From Idiomarina aquatica (lineage in GTDB: Bacteria; Pseudomonadota; Gammaproteobacteria; Enterobacterales; Alteromonadaceae), in NCBI RefSeq assembly GCF_003987185.1, contig NZ_PIPS01000003.1, forward strand, positions 248,001-312,000: a stretch of DNA of 64,000 nt. Reading direction: 5' to 3'. Positions 12,924 to 21,537 of this stretch are shown here, one piece after another. Numbering within the stretch: position 1 is the first letter of the stretch; each line of letters starts with the position of its first letter. Below the pieces are notes generated by a model that was given only the letters and a program-made list of their open reading frames with translations, did not search any database and was not told the DNA's origin. A program made the translations under genes and the position numbers.

Positions 12924-15166
12924 GTGAACAACTTATCCGACTCAGTATTTCCGGGATGAACTGCGCGTCATGCGCCGGGCGCGTTGATAAAGCATTGAAT
13001 CAGCTTGAAGGGGTCAATGAGGTTGCGGTTAATCTCGCTTCGGACTCAGCTGAAATAAAGGCCGATAACGTCACCGTCGAACAATTGATAAAGGCCGTAA
13101 AAGATGCCGGTTATGATGCTCATGAAATCGTTGATCGTGACAAAGAAATGCGTGAACAGCGAGCGCGGCAACAGCACGAGTTTAGTACCTTGCGCAGAGA
13201 ACTCCTGGTAGCAACCTTACTGACGCTACCGGTTTTTATTTTGGCCATGGGCAACCATATGGTGCCGGCATTTTCTAACTGGGTGCATAACAGTCTTGGC
13301 TTACAAACCAGTTGGTGGATTCAGTTGGTGTTGACCTCAGTGGTCTTGTTTGTACCCGGCCGACGCTTTTATCGCATTGGTTTGCCGGCGTTAGCTAAGG
13401 GCGCACCGGACATGAATTCGTTGGTTGCGATTGGTGCGACAGCCGCGTGGGGCTATTCGGTGGTCGCTACGGTGTTGCCGCAATGGCTGCCGGAACAATC
13501 AATCAGTGTGTATTTCGAGGCTTCGGCGGTCATCGTTACCTTAATTCTGGCCGGACGCTACATGGAAGCGCGCGCCAAAAGCCATACCTCCGACGCCATC
13601 CAGCGTCTGCTAGGTCTGCAAAGCAAAACCGCGCGGGTGATCACCGCCGGTGAAGCGCGGGAAGTTGAGGTAAAAGAATTATCCAAGGGTGATGAAATCG
13701 AAGTACGACCCGGCGAAAAAATCCCGGTCGATGGCACGGTGACCAGTGGCGACAGCTACGTCAACGAGGCCATGATCACCGGCGAAGCCGAACCGGTGCA
13801 CAAACAAGTTGATGATAAAGTGGTTGGCGGCACCGTCAACGAACGGGGCACGTTGCGATTCAAAGCGACGGCGATTGGAGAAACCACGGTATTGTCACAA
13901 ATTATCCGCATGGTGGAGCAGGCGCAGGGGGCGAAGTTACCGATTCAGGACACCGTTAATAAAATTACGCTGTGGTTTGTGCCGGCGGTCATGCTGATTG
14001 CATTGTTGACCTTTGTCGTCTGGTTGTTTGCCGCAGGTGAAGACTCACTTACCTTTGCCTTGGTGAACGCCGTAGCGGTATTAATCATTGCCTGCCCCTG
14101 CGCGATGGGGCTGGCAACGCCAACGTCTATCATGGTGGGAACCGGGCGTGGTGCCGATCTGGGCGTATTATTCCGGCAGGGCAGTGCATTGCAGGCATTG
14201 CAGCAGGCTAATGCGGTGGTGTTTGATAAAACCGGAACGCTGACTGAAGGTGAGCCACAATTAACGGACTGGGTAACCGTTGATGCGGATGACGAACAGA
14301 CACTTGCGCTAGCGGCAAGCGTTGAGCAACGCTCTGAACACCCCACCGCAGAAGCCTTAGTCGAGTTTGCCAAACAACAACAGCGACCGTTGAAGGACGT
14401 GCAGTCCTTTGAGGCACTGTCCGGTTTAGGTGTGGTGGGTCAAGCCGACGACAAGCAAGTACTGGTTGGCTCGAGTACATTGATGGCTGAACGAGCGGTT
14501 GATCTGCAGCAAGCCCCTGAGCAGGCGGCAGAGTGGTCTGACTCTGGCTTGACGCCTATTTACGTGGCAATTGATGGTCAGTTAAAGGCGATATTCTGTG
14601 TCAGCGATCCTGTTCGTAAAAGCGCCAAGGCGCTGATCCACGCGCTGCACCAGCGCGGTCTGAAAACGGCGATGGTAACCGGCGACGCGGAGTCGACCGC
14701 AAAGCGTATTGCGGCTGAACTGGGTATCGATAAAGTCGTGGCCGAAGTGAAACCCGATGGCAAAGTTGATGCGGTGAAGCAGTTACAAAGCCAGTGGGGT
14801 CGTGTTGTTTTTGTCGGCGACGGCATTAACGATGCGCCGGCTCTGGCTACGGCTGACGTAGGCTTTGCGATAGGAACCGGTACTGACGTCGCGATCGAAT
14901 CCGCCGACGTGGTATTAATGTCGGACAATCTGAACGTGGTGCAGCAGGCGTTTGCGCTGTCTAAAGCCACGATGCGTAATATTCAGCAGAATTTGTTCTG
15001 GGCGTTTGCCTACAATACCGCGCTGATCCCGGTCGCCGCGGGTGTGCTGTTTCCGTGGTTCGGCATTTTGCTGTCACCAATGCTGGCCGCCGGTGCGATG
15101 GCCTTGTCGAGTGTGTTTGTACTAACGAATGCGCTGCGTTTAAAACGAATGACGTTGGAGAGTTAA
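12920..15166 (+). CDS. copA: Cu(+)-exporting P1B-type ATPase CopA
   Basis: 748 aa. One N-terminal heavy-metal-associated domain with GMNCASC (Cys15 and Cys18), eight predicted helices with the transport motif CPC (about residue 392), the phosphorylation motif DKTGT (about 436), the SEHPTAEA histidine-proline motif and GDGINDAP hinge. Exports Cu(I) from cytoplasm to periplasm. E. coli CopA has two HMA domains; one is common elsewhere. No CueR-type regulator is adjacent, though azurin and an RND system lie 5 kb away. It is followed by murI after six bases. Confidence 0.95.
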   Translation: MSEQLIRLSISGMNCASCAGRVDKALNQLEGVNEVAVNLASDSAEIKADNVTVEQLIKAVKDAGYDAHEIVDRDKEMREQRARQQHEFSTLRRELLVATLLTLPVFILAMGNHMVPAFSNWVHNSLGLQTSWWIQLVLTSVVLFVPGRRFYRIGLPALAKGAPDMNSLVAIGATAAWGYSVVATVLPQWLPEQSISVYFEASAVIVTLILAGRYMEARAKSHTSDAIQRLLGLQSKTARVITAGEAREVEVKELSKGDEIEVRPGEKIPVDGTVTSGDSYVNEAMITGEAEPVHKQVDDKVVGGTVNERGTLRFKATAIGETTVLSQIIRMVEQAQGAKLPIQDTVNKITLWFVPAVMLIALLTFVVWLFAAGEDSLTFALVNAVAVLIIACPCAMGLATPTSIMVGTGRGADLGVLFRQGSALQALQQANAVVFDKTGTLTEGEPQLTDWVTVDADDEQTLALAASVEQRSEHPTAEALVEFAKQQQRPLKDVQSFEALSGLGVVGQADDKQVLVGSSTLMAERAVDLQQAPEQAAEWSDSGLTPIYVAIDGQLKAIFCVSDPVRKSAKALIHALHQRGLKTAMVTGDAESTAKRIAAELGIDKVVAEVKPDGKVDAVKQLQSQWGRVVFVGDGINDAPALATADVGFAIGTGTDVAIESADVVLMSDNLNVVQQAFALSKATMRNIQQNLFWAFAYNTALIPVAAGVLFPWFGILLSPMLAAGAMALSSVFVLTNALRLKRMTLES

Positions 15167-15172
15167 TCCAGC

Positions 15173-15919
15173 ATGAAGCTTGGAATATTTGATAGTGGTG
15201 TCGGTGGTTTAACGGTAGCGCGCTCACTGCAACGCAGTGGGTGTTTTAGTCATTTGCTCTATTACGGCGACACCGCTCGGGTCCCTTATGGCAGCAAAGA
15301 TGCGAATACGGTTACTCGTTACGCGCTGGAGGCGGTTGAGTTTTTTAACGGTGCAGATGTGGATGCGTTGGTGGTGGCGTGTAATACCGTCAGCGTGGTG
15401 GCGCTGGAGCAGATGCAACGTTATTCCAATAAGCCGGTCTATGGTGTGTTGGAGCCAGGCGTTATGGCGCTGCAACAATTGCCGGGAATTGACCAATCGG
15501 CATCGATTCTGGTTATCGCGACCCGTTCAACGATCGGTTCGGGCGAATATCAACGGCGTTTGAACGAACTGGGTTATCAAAAGGTGGCCGCGTTGGCTAC
15601 CCCGTTGTTTGTGCCAATCGTCGAAGAAGAGCTGTATGAAGGCCCTATTTTACAGGAAACCTTCACGCATTATTTCGGTAACCTGCAACCACCGCAAGTG
15701 GTGGTGCTGGGGTGTACTCATTTTCCATTGATAGCGGAGCCAATTTCGGCGTATTTTAACGGTGCGCAAACCATTCATTCGGGTGAGGCAATGTTGCACT
15801 GGCTGCAACAGCAACTGGAACTGAAGCCGCAGTTTTCACAGACGCCGATTCAGATTCTGGCGTCCGAAAATGTCGAGGCGGTAAGACGAGTGGCGGCGCG
15901 TTGGCAGCTACAACTGTAA
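15173..15919 (+). CDS. murI: Glutamate racemase MurI
   Basis: 248 aa. Converts L- to D-glutamate for peptidoglycan. Both catalytic cysteines are in context: VVACNTVS (about residues 70-77) and VLGCTHFPL (about 180-188). The N-terminal GIFDSGVGGLTVA and YYGDTARVPYG motifs are typical. It starts six bases after copA and is followed after 13 bases by a MAPEG gene, so all three may be cotranscribed although their functions are unrelated. Confidence 0.96.
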   Translation: MKLGIFDSGVGGLTVARSLQRSGCFSHLLYYGDTARVPYGSKDANTVTRYALEAVEFFNGADVDALVVACNTVSVVALEQMQRYSNKPVYGVLEPGVMALQQLPGIDQSASILVIATRSTIGSGEYQRRLNELGYQKVAALATPLFVPIVEEELYEGPILQETFTHYFGNLQPPQVVVLGCTHFPLIAEPISAYFNGAQTIHSGEAMLHWLQQQLELKPQFSQTPIQILASENVEAVRRVAARWQLQL

Positions 15920-15932
15920 TAAGGACGAAACG

Positions 15933-16361
15933 ATGTTTTTAACTGATTATCGGGCAACGTTGATCTGGATGGCCGTCATTATTGCCACGGTGTTGGTGCA
16001 GTGGTTTGTCGCCAGTGGCACCAAAGCCAGACAAGCAGGTGCTATTCCCGGCAAAGAACCGCAGCAAATGAGCCATCAGGACTTTGTGTTTCGTGCCTGG
16101 CGCACGCATCAGAACTCACTGGAAAATCTCAGCCCAATGCTGGGCACGGTGGTGTTAGCGATATTGGCCGATGTTGATCCATTATGGACGGCGTCAGCGA
16201 CGGCGGTGTTTGCGGTGGCTCGCATTGCTCATATGGTACTGTATTACGCGATAGCAACCGAGAAAAACCCAAGCCCCCGCAGTTACTTCTTTATGCTTGG
16301 GCTGTTAGCCAATATCGCGTTGTTGGTCATGGTGCTGGTGACGTTATTCAATGGGGCGTAA
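15933..16361 (+). CDS. MAPEG family membrane protein
   Basis: 142 aa with four hydrophobic segments. The motif RAWRTHQNSLENLSPM (about residues 50-65) followed by the arginine-containing ARIAHMVLYY helix identifies the MAPEG fold (membrane-associated eicosanoid/glutathione enzymes). Bacterial members are mostly uncharacterised; some have glutathione transferase activity. Last of the copA-murI-MAPEG run. Its last 18 bases overlap the 3' end of the convergent gene at 16344-16754. Confidence 0.85.
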   Translation: MFLTDYRATLIWMAVIIATVLVQWFVASGTKARQAGAIPGKEPQQMSHQDFVFRAWRTHQNSLENLSPMLGTVVLAILADVDPLWTASATAVFAVARIAHMVLYYAIATEKNPSPRSYFFMLGLLANIALLVMVLVTLFNGA

Positions 16362-16754
16362 ATCCGGTGGCACATAGGTTGTCGTAGCCGATGCTGAATT
16401 GAGTGTCTGCTGGGAATAGTAGCGGTTGATAACGCCTTTCAGGTCATCCACCAAGTCACCGTTGTCATTAATGAAGTCACAGAAATCCGCATAATTGGCT
16501 TTGCGGATGCGAACGTTGATGATACGCAGTGAAGCAACCGTCAAGGTGTGGTGATAGGGAATCTCACCTAAGCCAAAGTTGCGCTCGGTGCGCAGTAACT
16601 CCACCACTTTTGACAGCGCGATCGGCCACGGGTGGGCGTTTAGATAAACCCAGGCCACACGCAAGTGCCAAAGGTGATCGATATCATCTTTGCCAAATGA
16701 ACGTTGCTCAAGTTGTATTAAAAAGTCTTCGTCAGACATGGAGCATTCGTACAT
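16344..16754 (-). CDS. Conserved protein of unknown function with His-rich motifs
   Basis: 136 aa, acidic, no signal peptide. I recognise no named domain. It has a helical core with the motif DHLWHLRVAWVYL (about residues 25-37) and later YHHTLTVAS (about 67-75), both of which look conserved and could hold a metal. The start is uncertain: ATG 16754 or the ATG five codons later (MSDEDF) fit about equally and neither has a good SD. Convergent with the MAPEG gene and divergent from maeA. Confidence 0.65.
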   Translation of the reverse strand: MYECSMSDEDFLIQLEQRSFGKDDIDHLWHLRVAWVYLNAHPWPIALSKVVELLRTERNFGLGEIPYHHTLTVASLRIINVRIRKANYADFCDFINDNGDLVDDLKGVINRYYSQQTLNSASATTTYVPPDLRPIE

Positions 16755-16925
16755 AACGTTACTTGGTGTATGTGTCCCTGGTTGAGCCGTTACCGGCGGT
16801 CTATCTTCGTGTGTTCGATTTAATTGAATTATACGCAGTTAATTACTTATCTGCATTCGATTTAGTTCAATCATTCAAGAATTTATGCCGGCACCGAAGA
16901 GAGCTGCCCTTTCGGCCTTAACATT

Positions 16926-16934
16926 TGCTATGAT
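16926..16934 (+). promoter_or_regulatory. Candidate extended -10 promoter of maeA
   Basis: TG-C-TATGAT forms an extended -10 element about 42 bases before the maeA start; no clear -35 accompanies it. The rest of the 221-base gap (16755-16975) is AT-rich and contains no recognisable gene or hairpin. Confidence 0.4.
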
Positions 16935-16975
16935 TAGCACTCAGTTACCCTGTACTGTTCTAGGAGTAAGTACTT

Positions 16976-18667
16976 ATGTCAGATTCTGAACAACGCCCGT
17001 TATACATACCCTATGCGGGCCCTTCGTTGTTGGAAACGCCACTGTTGAATAAGGGCAGCGCTTTTTCAAAGGAAGAGCGTGCAGCATTTAACCTGACCGG
17101 GCTGTTACCGCCGCGCTACGAGTCGATAGAGGAACAGGCTGAACGCGCTTACATGCAGTACAAGAGCTTTGAAACGCCGCTAAACAAACACATTTATTTG
17201 CGTGCTATCCAGGATAACAACGAAACGTTGTTCTATCGCTTGCTGACTGATCATCTCGAAGAGATGATGCCGATTATTTACACACCAACGGTCGGTGATG
17301 CGTGCGAGAAGTTCTCTGACATCTACCGCAGTTCACGCGGTTTATTCATTTCTTATTCCGAGCGTGACCAGTTGGATGACATCCTTCGCAACGCGACCAA
17401 ACAAAAGGTCAAGGTGATTGTGGTGACGGACGGAGAGCGCATTCTGGGGCTCGGTGATCAGGGCATTGGCGGCATGGGTATCCCGATCGGCAAATTGTCG
17501 CTGTACACCGCCTGTGGCGGTATCAGCCCGGCCTACACGCTGCCGGTGATGCTGGATGTTGGTACCAACAATGAAAAGCTGTTGAATGACCCGATGTACA
17601 TGGGCGCTCGCCACAAGCGTATTAATCAGGAACAGTATGATGAATTCCTTGATAAATTTATTAAAGCGGTGACGCGTCGCTGGCAGAACGTCATGCTGCA
17701 GTTCGAGGATTTTGCCCAGCCTAACGCGATGCCGCTGCTGCGCCGTTACCGTGACCAGGTGTGTTGCTTTAATGATGATATTCAGGGCACTGCATCGGTT
17801 ACCGTCGGTACCTTACTGGCCGCTTGCCGCAAGAAAAATAAGAAGCTGAGTGAGCAGAAAGTCGTTTTTGTCGGTGCGGGTTCAGCGGGTTGTGGTATCG
17901 CCGAACAAGTGATGATTCAAATGATGGCGGAAGGTCTGTCCGAAGAGCAGGCTAAGCAAAACATCTTCATGGTCGATCGTTACGGCCTGGTGGTCGACAG
18001 TATGAACGATTTACGCGACTTCCAGCAGGCGTTGGCACAGCCGCTGGCGCGTATTAACGAGTGGCAATACAGTGGTGACTATCCATCGTTGTTGGATGTG
18101 ATTCACTGTGCAGAGCCGGATGTTTTGATTGGCGTTTCTGGTCAGGCAGGCTTGTTCACCGAACAGGTCGTTGAAGCGATGGCTAAGCATGTTGAACAGC
18201 CGATCATTTTCCCGTTAAGTAATCCGTCAAAACACGTGGAAGCGCACCCGGCTGATGTGATGAAATGGACTAAGGGTAAAGCCATTGTAGCGACCGGCAG
18301 TCCGTTTGGTTCTGTCGAATACGATGGCAAGCAGTATCCCATTGCGCAATGTAACAACAGCTATATTTTCCCGGGGATCGGCCTCGGTGTGATTGCCGTA
18401 AAAGCAAACCGAGTCAGTGATGAGATGTTCCGCGTTGCCAGTAAGACCTTGGCCAAAGCATCACCCTCGGCCAACGGCAAAGGCGAGCATCTGTTGCCGG
18501 CCTTTGATGATTTAGCACAACTGTCTAAAGACATCGCCTTTGCGGTTGGCAAGGTCGCTCAGGAAGAGGGCTATGCGTTGGAAATTGATGATGAACAACT
18601 GCGTGAGCGCATTGACAACAATTTCTGGAAGCCCGAATACCGCTTTTACAAGCGCGTCAGCATCTAG
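16976..18667 (+). CDS. maeA: NAD-dependent malic enzyme
   Basis: 563 aa, matching E. coli MaeA/SfcA (565 aa). Decarboxylates malate to pyruvate with NAD. Signature segments: [14 protein letters not shown] and SRGLFIS near residues 100-125, the catalytic region with [19 protein letters not shown], the metal site FEDF and [13 protein letters not shown], and the Rossmann motif [16 protein letters not shown] good AGGAG SD precedes the ATG. Single-gene unit, ended by a terminator lying inside the convergent metC gene. With aceA, aceB and aceK in the window it supports growth on C2/C4 substrates. Confidence 0.95.
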   Translation: MSDSEQRPLYIPYAGPSLLETPLLNKGSAFSKEERAAFNLTGLLPPRYESIEEQAERAYMQYKSFETPLNKHIYLRAIQDNNETLFYRLLTDHLEEMMPIIYTPTVGDACEKFSDIYRSSRGLFISYSERDQLDDILRNATKQKVKVIVVTDGERILGLGDQGIGGMGIPIGKLSLYTACGGISPAYTLPVMLDVGTNNEKLLNDPMYMGARHKRINQEQYDEFLDKFIKAVTRRWQNVMLQFEDFAQPNAMPLLRRYRDQVCCFNDDIQGTASVTVGTLLAACRKKNKKLSEQKVVFVGAGSAGCGIAEQVMIQMMAEGLSEEQAKQNIFMVDRYGLVVDSMNDLRDFQQALAQPLARINEWQYSGDYPSLLDVIHCAEPDVLIGVSGQAGLFTEQVVEAMAKHVEQPIIFPLSNPSKHVEAHPADVMKWTKGKAIVATGSPFGSVEYDGKQYPIAQCNNSYIFPGIGLGVIAVKANRVSDEMFRVASKTLAKASPSANGKGEHLLPAFDDLAQLSKDIAFAVGKVAQEEGYALEIDDEQLRERIDNNFWKPEYRFYKRVSI

Positions 18668-18719
18668 CCTGTGGTGCCGTTGGCATGATGCTAACGCCCG
18701 ATGGGGTTACTGACGGAAG

Positions 18720-19874
18720 TTATCCGAAGGCCTGTTCCAGATCCCGGAGCAGGTCTTTTTTACATTCAATGCCTACCGAAAGGCGCAGTAAATCATCCGG
18801 AACCGGACTTCCGGCCCCTTCGATGCTGGCGCGATGCTCAATCAGGCTCTCGACGCCGCCCAGTGAGGTTGCACGTTTCCACAACTGAGTTTTAGCGGCG
18901 GTCGCAATCGCTTGCTCAGCGCCACCCTGTAAACGTATCGACAGCATACCGCCAAAACCGCCCTGCATTTGCCGGCAGGCAACGTGATAGCCGGCAAAAC
19001 TGGGTAATCCCGGATAAAGCACTTCTTTAACTTGAGGGTGTTGCTGTAATTGTTCCGCCAACCATAACGCCGACTCGCAACTCTCGCGCACCCGCAGGTG
19101 CAGAGTGCGCATACCGCGCAGTAATTGCGCAGCATCATTGGGGCCGGGAACACAGCCATTTTGCGCCCGCAAGGCAACGATTCGTTGCCAGAAAGCATTG
19201 TTGTCGCGACACGCCAAAGCACCAGAAATGACATCGGAGTGGCCGTTTAAATACTTGGTTGCCGAGTGCATAACCAGGTCAGCGCCAAGCTCCAACGGTT
19301 TAGTCAGCAGTGGTGTAGCGACGGTTGAGTCGACCGCCAGCATGGCGCCGTGACGCCGACAACTCTCGGCAATGGCTTGGATATCGGAAACGTTCCAGAG
19401 CGGGTTGCCCGGTGTTTCGAGCCAAACCAACTGTGCCGGTTGCTGCGCTAACGCCTGTTCGACCGCGCCGTCAATATGGGTATCAATAAATCGAACCTTT
19501 AAGCCAAAATCTTGCCCAAAGGTTCGTAACCAGTTGCGCAAGGCCCAATACATGACCGTAGGCGCAATGACGGCGTCACCGGGCTTAAGAGCCAGAAATA
19601 TAGCTGTCGCCGCTGCCATGCCGGAACTGAAAATGCGCGCATCGGCGGCATTTTCAAGTGCCATGATAAGCTCTTCCGGTGCACGGTAAGTCGGGTTGTC
19701 TGCCCGTGAGTAAACCCGGCCACTGCGATATTGATTATCCTCATCACGCAAATAAGTGGTTGAGTTATATACTGGTGGTATCAGCGCTTGTTTGTCGTTG
19801 ATGTCGTGCTGTTGCTGACAAGGAGAGCCTTGTGCAAGCAGCGACTGCGGCGCGAACGGAAGTTTTTGCGTCAT
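18720..19874 (-). CDS. metC: Cystathionine beta-lyase-type PLP enzyme
   Basis: 384 aa from ATG 19874; in-frame ATG 19886 and GTG 19910 are alternatives and none has a clear SD. Cys/Met-metabolism PLP family: RVYSRADNPTY near the N-terminus, SSGMAAATAIFLAL for cofactor phosphate binding, and SATKYLNGHSD with the PLP lysine at about residue 207. Near the C-terminus TSLGGVESLIEHRAS resembles cystathionine beta-lyase more than gamma-synthase. Expected to cleave cystathionine to homocysteine, pyruvate and ammonia. Exact substrate is inferred; methionine gamma-lyase is a lesser alternative. Confidence 0.85.
   Translation of the reverse strand: MTQKLPFAPQSLLAQGSPCQQQHDINDKQALIPPVYNSTTYLRDEDNQYRSGRVYSRADNPTYRAPEELIMALENAADARIFSSGMAAATAIFLALKPGDAVIAPTVMYWALRNWLRTFGQDFGLKVRFIDTHIDGAVEQALAQQPAQLVWLETPGNPLWNVSDIQAIAESCRRHGAMLAVDSTVATPLLTKPLELGADLVMHSATKYLNGHSDVISGALACRDNNAFWQRIVALRAQNGCVPGPNDAAQLLRGMRTLHLRVRESCESALWLAEQLQQHPQVKEVLYPGLPSFAGYHVACRQMQGGFGGMLSIRLQGGAEQAIATAAKTQLWKRATSLGGVESLIEHRASIEGAGSPVPDDLLRLSVGIECKKDLLRDLEQAFG
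18731..18761 (+). terminator. Rho-independent terminator of maeA, inside metC
   Basis: An 8-bp stem with one G-U pair (18731-18738 with 18746-18753), a 7-base loop and a TCTTTTTT run. It lies 64 bases after the maeA stop and within the C-terminal codons of the convergent cystathionine beta-lyase gene. Confidence 0.75.
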
Positions 19875-19955
19875 AAACTGGCCCATAAAGTAATCTAAAC
19901 AGGAAATCACACGTATTTATGGGTGTTATTTGATAGTAACCACAGGAGTAATGCA

Positions 19956-20405
19956 ATGCGATTTTTAAAAACTATGGTACTGGGTTCATTGTTGTTTGTC
20001 GCAAACTCTGCGCTGGCGAACGAATGTGAGCTGACCATCGATAGCAATGATCAGATGAGATACGATAAAAAGGAACTGTCCGTTCCGGCAAGTTGTTCAG
20101 AAGTCACTTTGACGCTTACTCACTCAGGTAAGATGGGCAAAAAAGTGATGGGTCATAACTGGGTGCTGAGTAAAGCATCGGACATGCAGTCGGTTGTACA
20201 ACAAGGTATGGCTGCTGGACTCGACAACCAGTACACCCCTGACTCTGACGCTGTATTGGCAGCAACGGACGTTATTGGTGGCGGCGAAGAAACGTCAATC
20301 ACGTTTTCAACCGAGGGTATGGATGCAAACGGTAACTACAAGTTCTATTGCACCTTCCCTGGACACTCAGCCATCATGCAAGGTGTTTTCAAAATTACTA
20401 AATAG
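19956..20405 (+). CDS. azu: Azurin (type 1 blue copper protein)
   Basis: 149 aa precursor from the ATG at 19956 (AGGAG SD). The signal peptide is about 21 residues, ending ANSALA, and mature protein begins with NECELTID. The type 1 copper ligands are all visible: His in MGHNWV, Cys in FYCTFPGH, the following His and the Met in SAIM. The disulfide cysteines near the N-terminus (about mature 3 and 26) are present. A periplasmic one-electron carrier. Divergent from metC and followed by a terminator, so it is monocistronic. The partner redox enzyme is not in the window. Confidence 0.95.
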   Translation: MRFLKTMVLGSLLFVANSALANECELTIDSNDQMRYDKKELSVPASCSEVTLTLTHSGKMGKKVMGHNWVLSKASDMQSVVQQGMAAGLDNQYTPDSDAVLAATDVIGGGEETSITFSTEGMDANGNYKFYCTFPGHSAIMQGVFKITK

Positions 20406-20431
20406 CTAGCGCTGATTCAAAACGCTAGAGT

Positions 20432-20465
20432 AAAAGCCCGTGTATGCCCTCATTCACGGGCTTTT
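20432..20465 (+). terminator. Rho-independent terminator after azurin
   Basis: An 11-bp perfect stem (20432-20442 with 20455-20465) ending in TTTT, loop 12 bases. It lies between azurin and the RND adaptor gene and separates their transcription. Confidence 0.85.
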
Positions 20466-20478
20466 AAATGGAGTATCG

Positions 20479-21537
20479 ATGAAAGTTTTTGGTGTTGTAT
20501 TAGGCATGGCGCTGACCGTTTTAACCGTCAGTTGGAGCCAGCTATCAGTGGCGCAAGGATTTGGCCCGCGGGAAGCATTAGTGATAGCGGAACAAGTTCA
20601 ATTTGAACGTGAATCAAACCGGGTTGAGGCCGTTGGTACGGCACAGGCGCGACGGTCTGTCACGCTTTATCCGGCCGTCGGTGATCGTGTCGAAGCGGTG
20701 AATTTTAAGCCGGGTGACAAGGTGCAGGCGGGGCAAATACTGGTGCAATTGGATGACCGCCGGCAACAGGTCGCGTTGCAACAAGCCAAACTGAATTTAC
20801 AGGATGCCGAACGTACGGTTGAACGGTTGCGCTCAAGTTTTGAACAGGGTGCTGTGCCGCAGTCTGAGTTAGATAATGCGATTTTATTGCGTGATCTGGC
20901 CGAGGTTGAAGTGCGCCGCGCCAAGACCGAAGTGGATGATCGCAAAGTCATCGCACCGTTTGAGGGCATTGTCGGCCTCACCGATATTGAAGAGGGCGAT
21001 CGCATCACCGAACAGACCATTGTCACCACCATTGACGATCGCGATACGTTGCTGATTGACTTTCGTATTCCTGAAGCGGCTGTCAACCTGTTGCAGGAAG
21101 GCGCCGAATTGACCGTTCAGCCATGGCGTTATTCGGGACCGCCGGTTACGGCAGAAATTGTCGAGCGTGACTCACGGATCGACCCACAAACCCGTATGTT
21201 TCGCGCTCGCGCAGCCCTTGATAACAGTAAAGATGACTTTTTGCCGGGCAGCAGTTTCAGAACAGAAATTGAATTGCTTGGTCAGGAATTCGTGTCCATC
21301 CCCGAAGCGGCATTATCCTGGGGACCTAACGCCCCTTACATCTGGTTAGCAGAAAATCAGCAGGCGAAACGCATTGAAGTGCAAATCGAACAACGTCTCG
21401 AAGGCCGCGTATTGGTGTCCGGTGACATCCAGCGGGACGATATCTTAATCGTTGAGGGTATCCAGAATTTGCGCGACGGCCAGGACATTAAGTTTAAAAA
21501 TGTCGGCAGTGTTGACTCTGCAGAGGTGGCAGACTGA
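20479..21537 (+). CDS. RND efflux periplasmic adaptor (membrane fusion protein)
   Basis: 352 aa from ATG 20479 (GGAG SD); a longer frame would start inside the terminator. The N-terminal signal sequence ends about residue 25. The lipoyl/beta-barrel hairpin architecture is shown by ALQ-type coiled-coil repeats (about 95-155), flanked by PAVGDRVEAVNFKPGDKVQ and VIAPFEGIVG. It bridges an inner-membrane RND pump to an outer-membrane channel. TGATG overlap with the permease gene shows translational coupling. No TolC gene is adjacent, so a channel encoded elsewhere is presumably used. Confidence 0.92.
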   Translation: MKVFGVVLGMALTVLTVSWSQLSVAQGFGPREALVIAEQVQFERESNRVEAVGTAQARRSVTLYPAVGDRVEAVNFKPGDKVQAGQILVQLDDRRQQVALQQAKLNLQDAERTVERLRSSFEQGAVPQSELDNAILLRDLAEVEVRRAKTEVDDRKVIAPFEGIVGLTDIEEGDRITEQTIVTTIDDRDTLLIDFRIPEAAVNLLQEGAELTVQPWRYSGPPVTAEIVERDSRIDPQTRMFRARAALDNSKDDFLPGSSFRTEIELLGQEFVSIPEAALSWGPNAPYIWLAENQQAKRIEVQIEQRLEGRVLVSGDIQRDDILIVEGIQNLRDGQDIKFKNVGSVDSAEVAD

